Below are positions 1 to 8,960 of a DNA stretch of 64,000 bases, piece after piece; position 1 is the stretch's first letter, and every line of letters starts with the position of its first letter. The notes below the pieces were generated by a model. The model saw nothing but the letters and a program-made list of their open reading frames with translations, did not search any database and was not told the origin of the DNA. The position numbers and the translations under genes are program-made. The DNA is from Spirosoma aureum (GTDB lineage Bacteria; Bacteroidota; Bacteroidia; Cytophagales; Spirosomataceae), in contig NZ_CP050063.1 of the NCBI RefSeq assembly GCF_011604685.1, positions 2,130,501-2,194,500 of the forward strand, in the 5' to 3' direction.

Positions 1-616
1 CCCGTGCCTGCTGTTTGAGATAGGCTAAGTACTGCTTTTTGAAGTCGGCCGCTGGGAGCGATAACATCTTTTTGAGGTCAGCAATATAGCGTGTCCGCTC
101 TGTACGCTCATCGCCGGAGAGCGAGGCTATTTTCCTTTCTTCTTCCGGCAATTGCGAGCGGATGCCCATTTGCAGCATAGCCGGGTCTAGTTGAGCAAAG
201 GCCTGATCCATGTTTGCCAATTGCCCTTCTGCGGCCACTTTCCCGGCATCGTGCTCCTGTTTTTTCTTTGCCAGATTTTCGGGGCTGTAGGCATCGTTGT
301 ATGGGTACTCCTGCTTCAGATCCTGAAGCCATTCCTGCCGAAAAACGGATGATTCAACGTACGTCCGAACGGTTTTGCCTAACGTCCGCACTGTAGCCGC
401 CCTCGACGATTCGGGGAGTCGGCGGGCCATAGTACGAATCGTTGAGGTGCTGTTGAAAAAGAACCATTTGGGTTCCTTCAGATTGAGCAGTACATCTTGT
501 TGGAGTTTACCCAGACCAATGCCCAGGTCGGCCAGTACATCGCTGGAACGGGCGGCAATCAGCCAGTAGCTAGCTGTAAGCAGTGCCAGTAAAAAGAGTT
601 GTTTAACGGGTTTCAT
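1..616 (-). CDS. Exported protein of unknown function, C-terminus cut by window edge
   Basis: The reverse strand is open from an ATG at 616 to the window edge, giving at least 205 residues. The N-terminus (MKPVKQLFLLALLTASYW) is a short basic-hydrophobic segment that looks like a signal peptide or a membrane anchor. The rest is hydrophilic and rich in Lys, Glu, Gln and Arg, with runs such as LAKKKQEHDAGK and LPEEERK that suggest long helices or a coiled coil. I do not recognise a family, and no catalytic motif is visible. The open frame without interruption and sensible amino-acid composition support a real gene. Its 3' end lies outside the window. Confidence 0.7.
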   Translation of the reverse strand, partial: MKPVKQLFLLALLTASYWLIAARSSDVLADLGIGLGKLQQDVLLNLKEPKWFFFNSTSTIRTMARRLPESSRAATVRTLGKTVRTYVESSVFRQEWLQDLKQEYPYNDAYSPENLAKKKQEHDAGKVAAEGQLANMDQAFAQLDPAMLQMGIRSQLPEEERKIASLSGDERTERTRYIADLKKMLSLPAADFKKQYLAYLKQQAR

Positions 617-798
617 GATATTGGTTATAAAAAGAGGAAGGAGTTGATGTTGACAAAGTTGGCAGAGCGTTCGCTCTTACAGAAGTGTGACTGAAACCAA
701 GTGCAACAAACCAATGGTCAACCGTAGTATTTTGTCGTTGAAATGAATAACTGTGTAATTGGTTATGAACCGGTTTTGCCGTTATTCATTTCTCGTCA

Positions 799-1491
799 TT
801 ACCCAATGGCTGAACCAATTGGCGACTGATTTACCTGATAACTAAACAACGTTTGTATGTCTCCGTTAGGCTTTGTCTCGAATACTATCCGGCAGTAAGA
901 CAGGCCAGCCGGTGTATTGGTAAATAGCCAGTTGCGGCCAACCTTTGAGAGAATGAACAACCCATTATCGTCGCCGAGCGCGTTGAAGTCGGACATGGGT
1001 GTTGAGCGACTGAATTGCGTTACGCCAAACTGTTGTTTGAGCTGGCGGGTCGTATAAGACACGTTCTCGGTTACAATACCTATTTCGCTGATGCCCTGAA
1101 ACAAATCACCGATGGTCAGGTTCGGGTTGTCGAGTAACAGTTCGTTTCGACCAATGAATTCGAGCAGATTGCCGTTGTTATCGTAGAAGTAACAGGCTCT
1201 GGCATTCCAGTTGGGGAAATCGGCAATCGTTTGATTAACAGCCTGTGTGTCCAGATAATCGAGTTGATAGCAATGCATGCATACTTCCAGAGTGCCGGCC
1301 GGAACGTTGATGGCAAAGTGATAAGGAGCCACCGGAATGGTTACCGCTCTAAATGTCAGGCGTGTCCAGCCCAATTGCAGAGTGATATAGTCCGCTGATT
1401 CGGCCAGAATATCCAGCCCTAATTGCTGCGTGTAGAATCGCCGGGTCCCTGCCGGATCGGCTGTATAAAGTTCAATATCAAGGAATTTCAT
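799..1491 (-). CDS. VOC (glyoxalase/bleomycin-resistance) family protein
   Basis: This 230-residue cytosolic protein begins MKFLDIELYTADPAGTRRFY, the usual opening of a vicinal-oxygen-chelate beta-alpha-beta module. The first half (about residues 1-115) ends with ACYFYDNNGNLLEFIGR, the typical end-of-module motif with a glutamate metal ligand. The second half (about 125-230) is a more diverged repeat of the fold. VOC proteins bind a metal and act as lyases, dioxygenases or resistance proteins; the substrate cannot be told here. It is divergent from the histidine kinase to its right and seems to be transcribed alone. Confidence 0.8.
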   Translation of the reverse strand: MKFLDIELYTADPAGTRRFYTQQLGLDILAESADYITLQLGWTRLTFRAVTIPVAPYHFAINVPAGTLEVCMHCYQLDYLDTQAVNQTIADFPNWNARACYFYDNNGNLLEFIGRNELLLDNPNLTIGDLFQGISEIGIVTENVSYTTRQLKQQFGVTQFSRSTPMSDFNALGDDNGLFILSKVGRNWLFTNTPAGLSYCRIVFETKPNGDIQTLFSYQVNQSPIGSAIG

Positions 1492-1711
1492 GGCCTGGGA
1501 GATAGACTACTACCTGCTTTCTGTTGTTTACTATCCCAAAAATGGTTGATATACGGTTGGTAAATCAAGACTCTGCTTCCTGAAACGGAAAAAGATGGGC
1601 ATGAACCGTTTTTACATCATTCTACCGACTATTAAACCAATTGATTGAAGCATCTATATTTTTTTGTACATTCGTTCTTGCTTTTGGGCAATCATAAGGA
1701 AGACACCGTCA

Positions 1712-3055
1712 ATGACTTACGAAGCCTGGTCACCCCTTTTTCTGGGCATGGTGATTGCCATGTTGCTGACCAATGCCGTACAATGGTTCATGTATCGGGA
1801 ACGCATTTACGGCCTTTATACCATTTATACGCTGACCTGGGCCATTTACTTTACCATTAATCACTTTGGCCTGCCTAAAAATATTGGAAATTTCTACAAG
1901 CTGCTGCTGTCGTATTCGTCGTATATTCTGTATCTGGAGCTAGCCAAAATTTTTCTGGAACTTCGGGGGCGGCCCCGTTTTTTGTACTGGGTAACCCGCG
2001 TACAGTGGGTGTTGGTTTTCTACTGCGTGACCAAAACGTACATCTATCTGTTTACCGATTTCTGGCAAACAAAGCTTCACGATTTACTGCTTCATCCGGT
2101 TCGCTTTGCCCTTCTGACGGTGGGTGGTTATATCGTTTTCACGTTTTATCGATCAAAAGACATGGTGGCCCGGTTCTTTGTTGCCGGTACTGCCTCCCTG
2201 ATGATCAATCACTCGATTACGCTGCTTCTACTGATTCGTTCGTCTGATCTTAGCCTGAAATTACCGTTCTGGCAACACCCTGATCTGTTTGTTCAACTGG
2301 GTGTCGTGCTGGATCTGATATTCTTTTCGCTGGGTATTTCGTACCGGCATCGGCGCGAAGCCGTTCGGAAGGCCGTTGTCGAAAAAAATCTGGAAAACGA
2401 ACGCGAACAGCATTATCGTGAACAGCTCGAAGCGGATCTCGCCATGCAGCAGCTCCAGCATGAAAAAACGGAAGTGCAGATGCGGGCTTTACAGAGTCAG
2501 ATTAATCCACATTTCCTGTTCAACAGTCTGAATACGCTGTCGTCACTGATCGACGAAAGTCCCCGGCAGGCCAATGATTTTGTCGATGAATTATCGAGCG
2601 TTTACCGCTATCTGCTGCGGAGTAACGAAAATGAATTAACGACACTGGATCTTGAACTGACCTTTATCCATTCGTATTTTCACCTGCTCCGAACCCGGTT
2701 TGGCAACAATGTGAGTCTGGAAGTATCTATCGATGAGGCTTATAATAAGGCCTGGCTTCCACCGCTAACCTTGCAGTTACTGGTTGAAAATGCAGTAAAG
2801 CATAACGTTGTTCTGCCCGAAGCACCACTCCTTATTCGTATCCGTACGACCGATCAGAAACAACTGATTGTCGAAAATACGTTGCAACGGAAACCATTGC
2901 GGGTCGAATCGAATGGCGTGGGTTTGTCGAACATATCCATTAAATATCAGCTTCTGAATCAGCCAGATCCCATGATTGAAGAACAGGATGGCTGGTTTCG
3001 GGTTACTTTACCTTTACTCGTACCACAGACGATGCTGCTGAAACAACAAGCCTGA
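1712..3055 (+). CDS. LytS/YehU-type membrane sensor histidine kinase
   Basis: This is an integral-membrane histidine kinase. About residues 1-215 hold several hydrophobic helices resembling a 7TM sensory region, followed by a charged linker likely to be coiled coil (about 218-255). Next comes the His_kinase (PF06580) motif QINPHFLFNSLN with the phospho-accepting His near residue 267, and then an ATPase N-box, LLVENAVKHNV. The frame stays open upstream to 1664. I prefer ATG 1712 because AAGGAAG sits 9 nt before it and the 7TM region starts there, giving 447 residues. Family members usually work with a LytTR response regulator, but none is adjacent, so this is an orphan kinase in this window. 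Confidence 0.88.
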   Translation: MTYEAWSPLFLGMVIAMLLTNAVQWFMYRERIYGLYTIYTLTWAIYFTINHFGLPKNIGNFYKLLLSYSSYILYLELAKIFLELRGRPRFLYWVTRVQWVLVFYCVTKTYIYLFTDFWQTKLHDLLLHPVRFALLTVGGYIVFTFYRSKDMVARFFVAGTASLMINHSITLLLLIRSSDLSLKLPFWQHPDLFVQLGVVLDLIFFSLGISYRHRREAVRKAVVEKNLENEREQHYREQLEADLAMQQLQHEKTEVQMRALQSQINPHFLFNSLNTLSSLIDESPRQANDFVDELSSVYRYLLRSNENELTTLDLELTFIHSYFHLLRTRFGNNVSLEVSIDEAYNKAWLPPLTLQLLVENAVKHNVVLPEAPLLIRIRTTDQKQLIVENTLQRKPLRVESNGVGLSNISIKYQLLNQPDPMIEEQDGWFRVTLPLLVPQTMLLKQQA

Positions 3056-3058
3056 AAT

Positions 3059-3105
3059 GATAGATGGGTAACTGGCAGGATTTGCTCGCCAGTTACCCAT
3101 CTATC
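3059..3105 (+). terminator. 18-bp perfect hairpin after the LytS-like kinase
   Basis: Arms 3059-3076 and 3088-3105 are perfectly complementary with an 11-nt loop, starting three bases after the kinase stop codon. There is no U-tract, so it is either a strong structured 3' end or a factor-assisted terminator. Position and perfection support a role at the transcript end. Confidence 0.6.
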
Positions 3106-3137
3106 TCAAACTAGTGCCCGGCTCATTTAAACCTTAT

Positions 3138-3151
3138 GAGTGTGTTTGAGT
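3138..3151 (+). repeat. Left terminal inverted repeat core of the IS5-like element
   Basis: The 14-nt sequence gagtgtgtttgagt is the exact reverse complement of the right core. It lies just past the 3' end of the transposase remnant. Confidence 0.75.
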
Positions 3152-3921
3152 TAGTGGATGATCCATTTTAGCGTGCGCCGACTATGAACCACCCAATTGA
3201 AGCCTTCACTGGTGTGGGGAGGGCGTCCATGGTCTTTGGCTAACCGACGATACTTGCCCAACAAGGCAAAGATAGGTTCCAACACCCAGCGTTTGGCCGT
3301 TAAGAGCGACTCGTTGGCTTTGGCAATCGGATGAGCCGGCACCCGTACTTGTTGGCCTGTGTGGGTGGCAATCCGGGCAAAGTGTCTGCTCAAGCTGGCA
3401 ACGGCATAGATGGTCTTCACGCGCTCTAGCAGCGGTTGCTTTACCAGGGCTGATGGCCAATAGCATGCCGCCCTGGTGCACTCATGGTGGTTGGCGGCCA
3501 CAATAGGTTCCCCAACTCATCAACAGCAATCAGCCGCTGACGGCCTCTGATTCGCTTGTAGCCATCATAGCCTACCTGTTGGCCAGTCGTTTCGGTTGAG
3601 CGCACACGTTGCGCATCGATTATCACCTGGGTGGGCAGGGGGCCACCCTTGGGCCACTCGATGTACCAGAGGCAGTTTGGTGACGATCCCTTCAAGCGTA
3701 CCATCCGCCACCCACTTATAAAAATACCAGTAGACGTTCCGCCAGGGGGAAAAGCCCTGGGGTAAATCACACCAAGTGGCGGCATTTTTAGTCAGTTAGA
3801 GCACGGCTTCCACGATTAGTTTGATGGGCCATTTCCATTTACTTTGCCGTTGGACTTGAATTAGGGGTTGGATAACTTGCCACTGCAAAGGGCCTAAGTC
3901 AATCGAATAGGAGTTTTGCAC
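3151..3921 (-). pseudogene. IS5-family DDE transposase, broken by a stop and two frameshifts
   Basis: The transposase is spread over three reading-frame segments. The N-terminal part (about 3921-3690) reads like a DUF4096 domain (LGPLQWQVIQPLI, then WCDLPQGFSPWRNVYWYF) but contains an in-frame TAA at 3796-3798. The frame then shifts near 3690-3680. The next frame carries IIDAQRVRST (first Asp) and GRQRLIAVDELGNLL (second Asp). A second shift around 3500-3440 leads to RWVLEPIFALLGKYRRLAK with the catalytic Glu. All DDE residues survive, but no single frame encodes the protein. There is no evident slippery A-tract at the junctions, so decay is more likely than programmed frameshifting. A GTG at 3921 is a possible original start. 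Confidence 0.85.
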
Positions 3922-3966
3922 ACCTTCTTGACGAGTGGCCCCCTTCGTTTAGTTCAAAATAGGCTT

Positions 3967-3980
3967 ACTCAAACACACTC
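3967..3980 (-). repeat. Right terminal inverted repeat core of the IS5-like element
   Basis: The sequence actcaaacacactc is the exact reverse complement of the left core. It lies upstream of the transposase remnant's start. Confidence 0.75.
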
Positions 3981-3997
3981 GGTAGGTTTTAAAAACC

Positions 3998-5242
3998 TTA
4001 TAGGTCTGGTTTGGGGTTCGATTTTCCCATTTCCCGCAACATCCGATACGACAAAATCCCCAGCATCACCAACACCAGCCCTAATGCAGGCCAGATGATC
4101 CGACGATCACTGAAAAGAGACGTAGTTTCGGTCTTGCTGGAGCTGATAGAACGAACAATTCCGACCTGAACGATTGGCGAATTGGCCGGAAGATTATTTT
4201 TGAAATAGGCCAGATCGTAAGCTGGAGCGGCACTATTCTTGGCACCGAAACGGAGTAGATAGGCTGAGTCAGCCGTCAGGTTCGCCAACAAAAATGTGGC
4301 ATACTGATACGCCCGAACATCGCTGACAACCAGCGGTTGATTGTCGTCATTCGTGATGATGACATATAAATCCTTTGCTTTCAGGCCCGGCAGGTAGATC
4401 ACACTGCTATCTGCTGAGCTTAGTTCGACCGTGCGTACAATGTCAAACCACTGTTCTAGGCGGCCCCGTTTCTTTTTCCGGGTACGAAATTGACCAACAG
4501 CGGCCTGCCGTCTAAATGGTGCAGACGCTTTGAAACGGATACTAAGTTTATCGAAGCGGGCATTACGGGTTCGGCTAAGGTGAATGTAGGTTTGTTTATC
4601 ACTACTGTCTCTCTGCGAAATCGTGACATCAGGAATCAGCGAAAAATCGCCTGCTTTGGCCGCTGTCAGATAGTAGCCAATTCGTAAAATATTTAATGGG
4701 GTACTTAACGAGTCATTGATGTCGAGCCGGTAATACTCGTAATCACTTAGGGGAAAGTCCAGTCGTTTCGTTTCGGTTGTACTAGCGTTAGTCTGGGTGG
4801 GTTCCAGCCACAAATTATCATCAATTGCATACCAGTTTTGAGCGTCTGAACTGCCACTAAGTCTGGCCTTTTTACCCACGTTTGTATTTTTAATAAGAAG
4901 GCCGAGTGAATTAATCCGATTTTTAGCCCGATTTCGTAGAATCACTGTCGTGGCCACATGCGGTAACGCGTTTCGACTCACGACTTCATAGTCGATAAAT
5001 TGGGCAATCCGACCCGGTTGCTCACGAATCAATACATAGGGAATCTCATGCTTTTGATGGTCATAAAGCCGGATGTCAGTCAGCCCCATATTGAGCTGCC
5101 CAACAACATCGGGTGGTAACTGAATACGATGATAGCCCGATTGTTGAACCGCTTCGACAGGAGCCTCCAGACGAAACGATTGCGCCTGGCTTGTTATCGT
5201 TATGAAGAGGCTGGCTATGGTTAGATAAATGAAGTGGGTCAT
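3998..5242 (-). CDS. DUF3999-like exported, membrane-anchored protein
   Basis: This 414-residue protein has a signal peptide (MTHFIYLTIASLFITITSQAQ), a long beta-rich extracytoplasmic region and a C-terminal transmembrane helix (about residues 383-403). A short basic tail follows. The layout and motifs such as YHRIQLPPDV and IRLYDHQKHEIPYVL fit the DUF3999 family, whose function is unknown. Its ATG overlaps the stop of the DUF2339 gene by 4 bp, so the two are translationally coupled and probably form one membrane complex. The IS5 remnant ends a few bases after the stop codon. The last residues could have been altered by that insertion, but this cannot be shown from one sequence. Confidence 0.78.
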   Translation of the reverse strand: MTHFIYLTIASLFITITSQAQSFRLEAPVEAVQQSGYHRIQLPPDVVGQLNMGLTDIRLYDHQKHEIPYVLIREQPGRIAQFIDYEVVSRNALPHVATTVILRNRAKNRINSLGLLIKNTNVGKKARLSGSSDAQNWYAIDDNLWLEPTQTNASTTETKRLDFPLSDYEYYRLDINDSLSTPLNILRIGYYLTAAKAGDFSLIPDVTISQRDSSDKQTYIHLSRTRNARFDKLSIRFKASAPFRRQAAVGQFRTRKKKRGRLEQWFDIVRTVELSSADSSVIYLPGLKAKDLYVIITNDDNQPLVVSDVRAYQYATFLLANLTADSAYLLRFGAKNSAAPAYDLAYFKNNLPANSPIVQVGIVRSISSSKTETTSLFSDRRIIWPALGLVLVMLGILSYRMLREMGKSNPKPDL

Positions 5243-7713
5243 TGTTCAGCCGTCGGTGGTGTCGTATCGTTGGCTAGTATTAACTGCTTGATTCGCTGGT
5301 ACATAAACGATATGATGAGCAATAATGCACCTAATGAGATAAAGGCGGCAATGCGTCCTCCTTCGGAAATGCCCTGAAGATCATAAAAGAATAACTTCAG
5401 TAGGGTCAGTGCAAATAAGCTAAGCGACATAATCCGGAATGCACGGTTTCGGCGGGTGAGGCCCAGATACATGAAGGCAAAGGCGCACAGCCCCCAAATA
5501 ATCGGCAGTCCTACCTTATTGGTTTGCACGAGCAGAGCGTAATAGCGATCATCGATAACAATTTTTTGAGACGGCTGGCGGGCAATATCGGCTGCCGAAA
5601 AGTTGAAGAAAATAACATGAGCAGCCAATTCATAACTCGCGATATAAACCACGACAAATCCTAGAAGCCAGGGCCAGATTTTAGTAATTAGTGGTGGTAT
5701 AGGCTCCAGAAGCGACTTGACCTGGCTTCCCAAAACCAGAATGCCAACGACCGCAGCCAGACTGAGATAATGGAGCGGATAGCCAATTAAGCTCGGTTCA
5801 TCTCCTCGATAATACGTACCTAATAGCTCAAGAACGGCAGGGCTGAATAGCGTTATGAACAGGATCAGGCCAAGCAGTCCAATTACCGACGTTTGTAGGA
5901 GCCAGCTACGAACCTGATAGCGTCGGGCTATCAGCAAGAGTACAAAGGCAAACGAAAGATGATATGTACCCAGCAAAATCGTACGGTTGGGACCGAAACC
6001 AAATGCCGTTATGAGCTGATAATTTACTTCGAACGCACCACTTAAATAAATTGTCAAAAGCGTGAGGTATCGTATGATCCGGGTATAAGCTGGTACGCTC
6101 AACTGACCCATCCATAACTGAAAAGGCGATGTCTGATTCCGAAGCAGCCGATTGGTTAATAGGAGGCCGATGATAGCAATACTGCTGGTAATGAATGCTT
6201 TATTGAGTATAATGGGCAGGGGAGGAGTAGACGCTACACCGTAAAGATTCGCCCAGTCCATGGTCAGGCTGATCAGCATTAAACCCATGACAACGATAGC
6301 TCCTGTCGCGATTAATGTAATTCCGGAACGCTGAGCCAGCCATAATAACAATACAGCCTCCAGCGCCCAGAACATAGTGATAAAATTGCCATCCAGTTGC
6401 ACGGGTATTGTCAGGCTGGCGAATGTAATTATAAGCCCGATAAGCAGGTAAATGAGGGTACGATCAACGAATTCACGTCGGTATAAAAGCAAGGCAATGC
6501 CCGCGTTTATAACCGCCAGGCCCGCTGTAAATAGCCCCTGGTAGGCACCCTGATTAATAGAGCTTAAAATGAACATCCCGGCCGCGTAGTAGAACGCCGT
6601 ATTGCTCATAAGCAGGCTGATTTCTACCGCCGAGAATTTCTTACGTTCCTTCAGGTTATAAATCAGATTCATCGCCATAAACACCAGATAAAATAACGTG
6701 GCGAAGATCAGGGCTCCCACATAAGGAGCATTCTTTACGCCATTGACTTCACCACTAAGCCACAGACTATAAAGAAGCACGGTGAAACCATAAGCCACAA
6801 AATGGACGATATTCCACTTTTTGAAATAGGCTAACACCAGCATCCCACAATCTAAAACAAGTAGGTAGGTGAATAAAACGATGTAATTTCCCTGGCCCGA
6901 ACTAGCCATAAAGGGGGTGGCAAATCCACCAATGAGCGACATGACGGCCAAAGCAGGACGATTGTAGGCAATGGCCAATAGGACCGAAAATCCAGTAATG
7001 ACGACCATCAGCACGAAAGCCACTGTCTGGCTAAAAATCTTATAGTCCGAAAAGGCGATGGCAATGGTAAAATAAAGCACCGATAAGCCACCCGCGACCA
7101 GCACGGAACTAAAGGCTACAAACGAATTGCGCATACGGTGTGCTACTCCCAACAAAAGTCCGCCAGCCAGAATGCCGATGAAGACCCGGCCAATTTCGTT
7201 GATCCACTGTTGATCGATGGCGAATTTGACAAAGTATCCGATCCCCGCAACCAGAATTGCAATACCAATCTTGTTGATTAGGTTTTCGCCGATGAATTTT
7301 TCCAGATCGGGATTTTCAGCGAGAAAACGCTGGAAAAATGAAGGCGTTGGCTCCGCTGGAATAATGGGTTGAGGAATGGGCCGAAGAGAGGGTATTTCTG
7401 ATGTTGGCTCGGGTCTGATGTCAGGTACAGTTGCCAGAGGCAACACAAGCTCGGGTTCCGTTACAACTACCGGTGGCACTTCTATGGGAGGAATTGCCAC
7501 GACAGGTGGCTTCTCGACGGTGCGTTCGGTTGTTAGTTCGGGAGTTGGAGCAGGACCGGCATTGTTGACGATTTCATTCCTGAATTTAAGTAGGTCATTC
7601 CGTAGGTTAGTCAGATCGGTATGCTGGTTTTCGAGCAATTGTTTGACGGCACTAAACCGACTGTTGGCGACAATGACCAACACAATTAAAACAAAGAGTA
7701 AAAAGGCTTCCAT
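5239..7713 (-). CDS. DUF2339 polytopic membrane protein
   Basis: This 824-residue protein has an N-terminal membrane helix (about 3-16), a short coiled coil (about 20-45) and a Pro/Val/Glu-rich linker (about 55-125). From about residue 145 it is a continuous series of hydrophobic helices typical of DUF2339, starting DLEKFIGENLINKIGIAILV. The family is a large multispanning membrane protein of unknown function that is often next to DUF3999 genes, as here (4-bp overlap). It is the first gene of the pair and is divergent from gpsA across about 185 bp. A role in the cell envelope is a guess based only on topology. Confidence 0.85.
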   Translation of the reverse strand: MEAFLLFVLIVLVIVANSRFSAVKQLLENQHTDLTNLRNDLLKFRNEIVNNAGPAPTPELTTERTVEKPPVVAIPPIEVPPVVVTEPELVLPLATVPDIRPEPTSEIPSLRPIPQPIIPAEPTPSFFQRFLAENPDLEKFIGENLINKIGIAILVAGIGYFVKFAIDQQWINEIGRVFIGILAGGLLLGVAHRMRNSFVAFSSVLVAGGLSVLYFTIAIAFSDYKIFSQTVAFVLMVVITGFSVLLAIAYNRPALAVMSLIGGFATPFMASSGQGNYIVLFTYLLVLDCGMLVLAYFKKWNIVHFVAYGFTVLLYSLWLSGEVNGVKNAPYVGALIFATLFYLVFMAMNLIYNLKERKKFSAVEISLLMSNTAFYYAAGMFILSSINQGAYQGLFTAGLAVINAGIALLLYRREFVDRTLIYLLIGLIITFASLTIPVQLDGNFITMFWALEAVLLLWLAQRSGITLIATGAIVVMGLMLISLTMDWANLYGVASTPPLPIILNKAFITSSIAIIGLLLTNRLLRNQTSPFQLWMGQLSVPAYTRIIRYLTLLTIYLSGAFEVNYQLITAFGFGPNRTILLGTYHLSFAFVLLLIARRYQVRSWLLQTSVIGLLGLILFITLFSPAVLELLGTYYRGDEPSLIGYPLHYLSLAAVVGILVLGSQVKSLLEPIPPLITKIWPWLLGFVVVYIASYELAAHVIFFNFSAADIARQPSQKIVIDDRYYALLVQTNKVGLPIIWGLCAFAFMYLGLTRRNRAFRIMSLSLFALTLLKLFFYDLQGISEGGRIAAFISLGALLLIISFMYQRIKQLILANDTTPPTAEQ

Positions 7714-7898
7714 TTTAAGGTAAAAGGCAGATTTAGAGTGGTGTTACGGAGGTGTAGACGGACAAATATGCAAAAAATAGAACACCCTATAGCACATGAC
7801 TTTCTAATAGGTAAGACAACTTAGTCATCGGTCGTTTGGTACGGAAAAGCCTGGCTGGCAAACTTGTCAGGCATTGGCTTTCTTCCGTTCTTTACCCC

Positions 7899-8903
7899 AT
7901 GAAAGTATCGCAACCCGTTCGACTGACAATGGTAGGTGGGGGAAGTTGGGCGACTGCGCTCGTCAAAATCCTTTCCGAAAATAACGTCAGTATAAAATGG
8001 TGGCTTCGCAAAACGTCTGATGCGGAACACATTAAAAAGTTTGGTCATAACCCCAGCTATCTGAGCGATGTGCAGATCAATACCCGGAAGGTGAAAGTCT
8101 GTACAAAAATTCGGGAGGCATTTCGAGATAGTGAGTATGTTGTATTGGCGGTTCCAGCCGCTTTTGTGGCCGATGCCCTAACCGGGATAAAGCCCGAACA
8201 CTTCACCAGCAAGTGCGTCATATCGGCTATCAAAGGCATGATTCCGGGGGCAAATCAGCTGGTAACCGATTGGGTTAGCGAGCAGTATGGCGTTCCGTCA
8301 GAGCGAATGTCGGTTATTGCCGGTCCCTGCCATGCTGAGGAAGTCGCTCTTGAAAAATATTCCTATCTGACCATTGCCTCGCCCGATCCGGCCTGTGCTG
8401 ACACTGTATCGAACCTGCTCCGCTGCCGGTTCGTGCAGACCACACCTGTCGATGATATTTATGGCATTGAGTACAGCGCCGTTATGAAAAATATCATCGC
8501 ACTAGCTTGCGGCATTACGCGCGGGCTGGGCTATGGCGACAATTTTCAGGCTGTGTTAGTGTCCAACGCCATGCAGGAAATTAAGCGGTTTGTTGATGCT
8601 ATTTATCCAAAGCATCGTGACCTGAGTGGCTCGGCTTACCTCGGTGACTTACTGGTAACGGCCTATTCGCCATTCAGCCGAAACCGAACTTTCGGCACCC
8701 TGATCGGTCGTGGGTATACCATTCAATCGGCGCAGGCGGAAATGAACATGATTGCCGAGGGTTATTACGCGGTCAAGAGTATCTACGAAATCAACCGCCG
8801 ATTTAATGTCAAAATGCCGATTGTCGACGCGGTTTATACTATTCTCTACGAAAAAGCTGCGCCAACTACAGAAATGAATGCCCTGAAAGAGTTGTTAACG
8901 TAA
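7899..8903 (+). CDS. gpsA: NAD(P)-dependent glycerol-3-phosphate dehydrogenase
   Basis: The enzyme interconverts dihydroxyacetone phosphate and sn-glycerol-3-phosphate for phospholipid synthesis in the cytosol. The Rossmann motif MVGGGSWATAL sits at about residues 11-21. AGPCHAEEV follows, and EYSAVMKNIIALACG carries the conserved Lys (about residue 197) of the catalytic domain. The length of 334 residues is normal for GpsA. The frame extends upstream to a TTG at 7836, but ATG 7899 places the nucleotide-binding motif at the usual distance from the N-terminus. It stands alone, followed by the MOSC gene 57 bp downstream in the same direction. Confidence 0.95.
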   Translation: MKVSQPVRLTMVGGGSWATALVKILSENNVSIKWWLRKTSDAEHIKKFGHNPSYLSDVQINTRKVKVCTKIREAFRDSEYVVLAVPAAFVADALTGIKPEHFTSKCVISAIKGMIPGANQLVTDWVSEQYGVPSERMSVIAGPCHAEEVALEKYSYLTIASPDPACADTVSNLLRCRFVQTTPVDDIYGIEYSAVMKNIIALACGITRGLGYGDNFQAVLVSNAMQEIKRFVDAIYPKHRDLSGSAYLGDLLVTAYSPFSRNRTFGTLIGRGYTIQSAQAEMNMIAEGYYAVKSIYEINRRFNVKMPIVDAVYTILYEKAAPTTEMNALKELLT

Positions 8904-8960
8904 TAGAGCCAGATCGGACGAAAGTGATCGTTGCAGGAATTGGCTCTGTTGTCGTATTGA

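Larger units (their letters stand above)
3126..3993. mobile_element. Decayed IS5-family insertion sequence (about 0.85 kb)
   Basis: A broken IS5-type transposase is bracketed by inverted repeats with a perfect 14-bp core, gagtgtgtttgagt at 3138-3151 and its complement at 3967-3980. Similarity continues outward imperfectly: TTTAAA-CCT on the left against the complement of AGG-TTTTAAA on the right. The outer limits are therefore uncertain by about 12 bp. No clean target duplication is visible; aaaccttat occurs next to the left core and again 12 nt beyond the right core. A length near 850 bp fits IS5-family elements of the IS427/IS1031 type. The right end lies a few bases from the stop codon of the DUF3999 gene. 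Confidence 0.75.

Noticed and set aside
3129..4001. aaaccttat at both sides of the IS as a target duplication
   Set aside because: The left copy touches the repeat core but the right copy is 12 nt away, and the repeats themselves extend into this sequence, so it is more likely part of the imperfect ends.
3916..4098. 60-codon + strand frame across the IS right end
   Set aside because: It crosses the terminal repeat and the DUF3999 gene in antisense and has no support.
8905..8947. agagcca / tggctct hairpin after gpsA as terminator
   Set aside because: Only 7 bp with a 29-nt loop and no U-run; too weak to claim.
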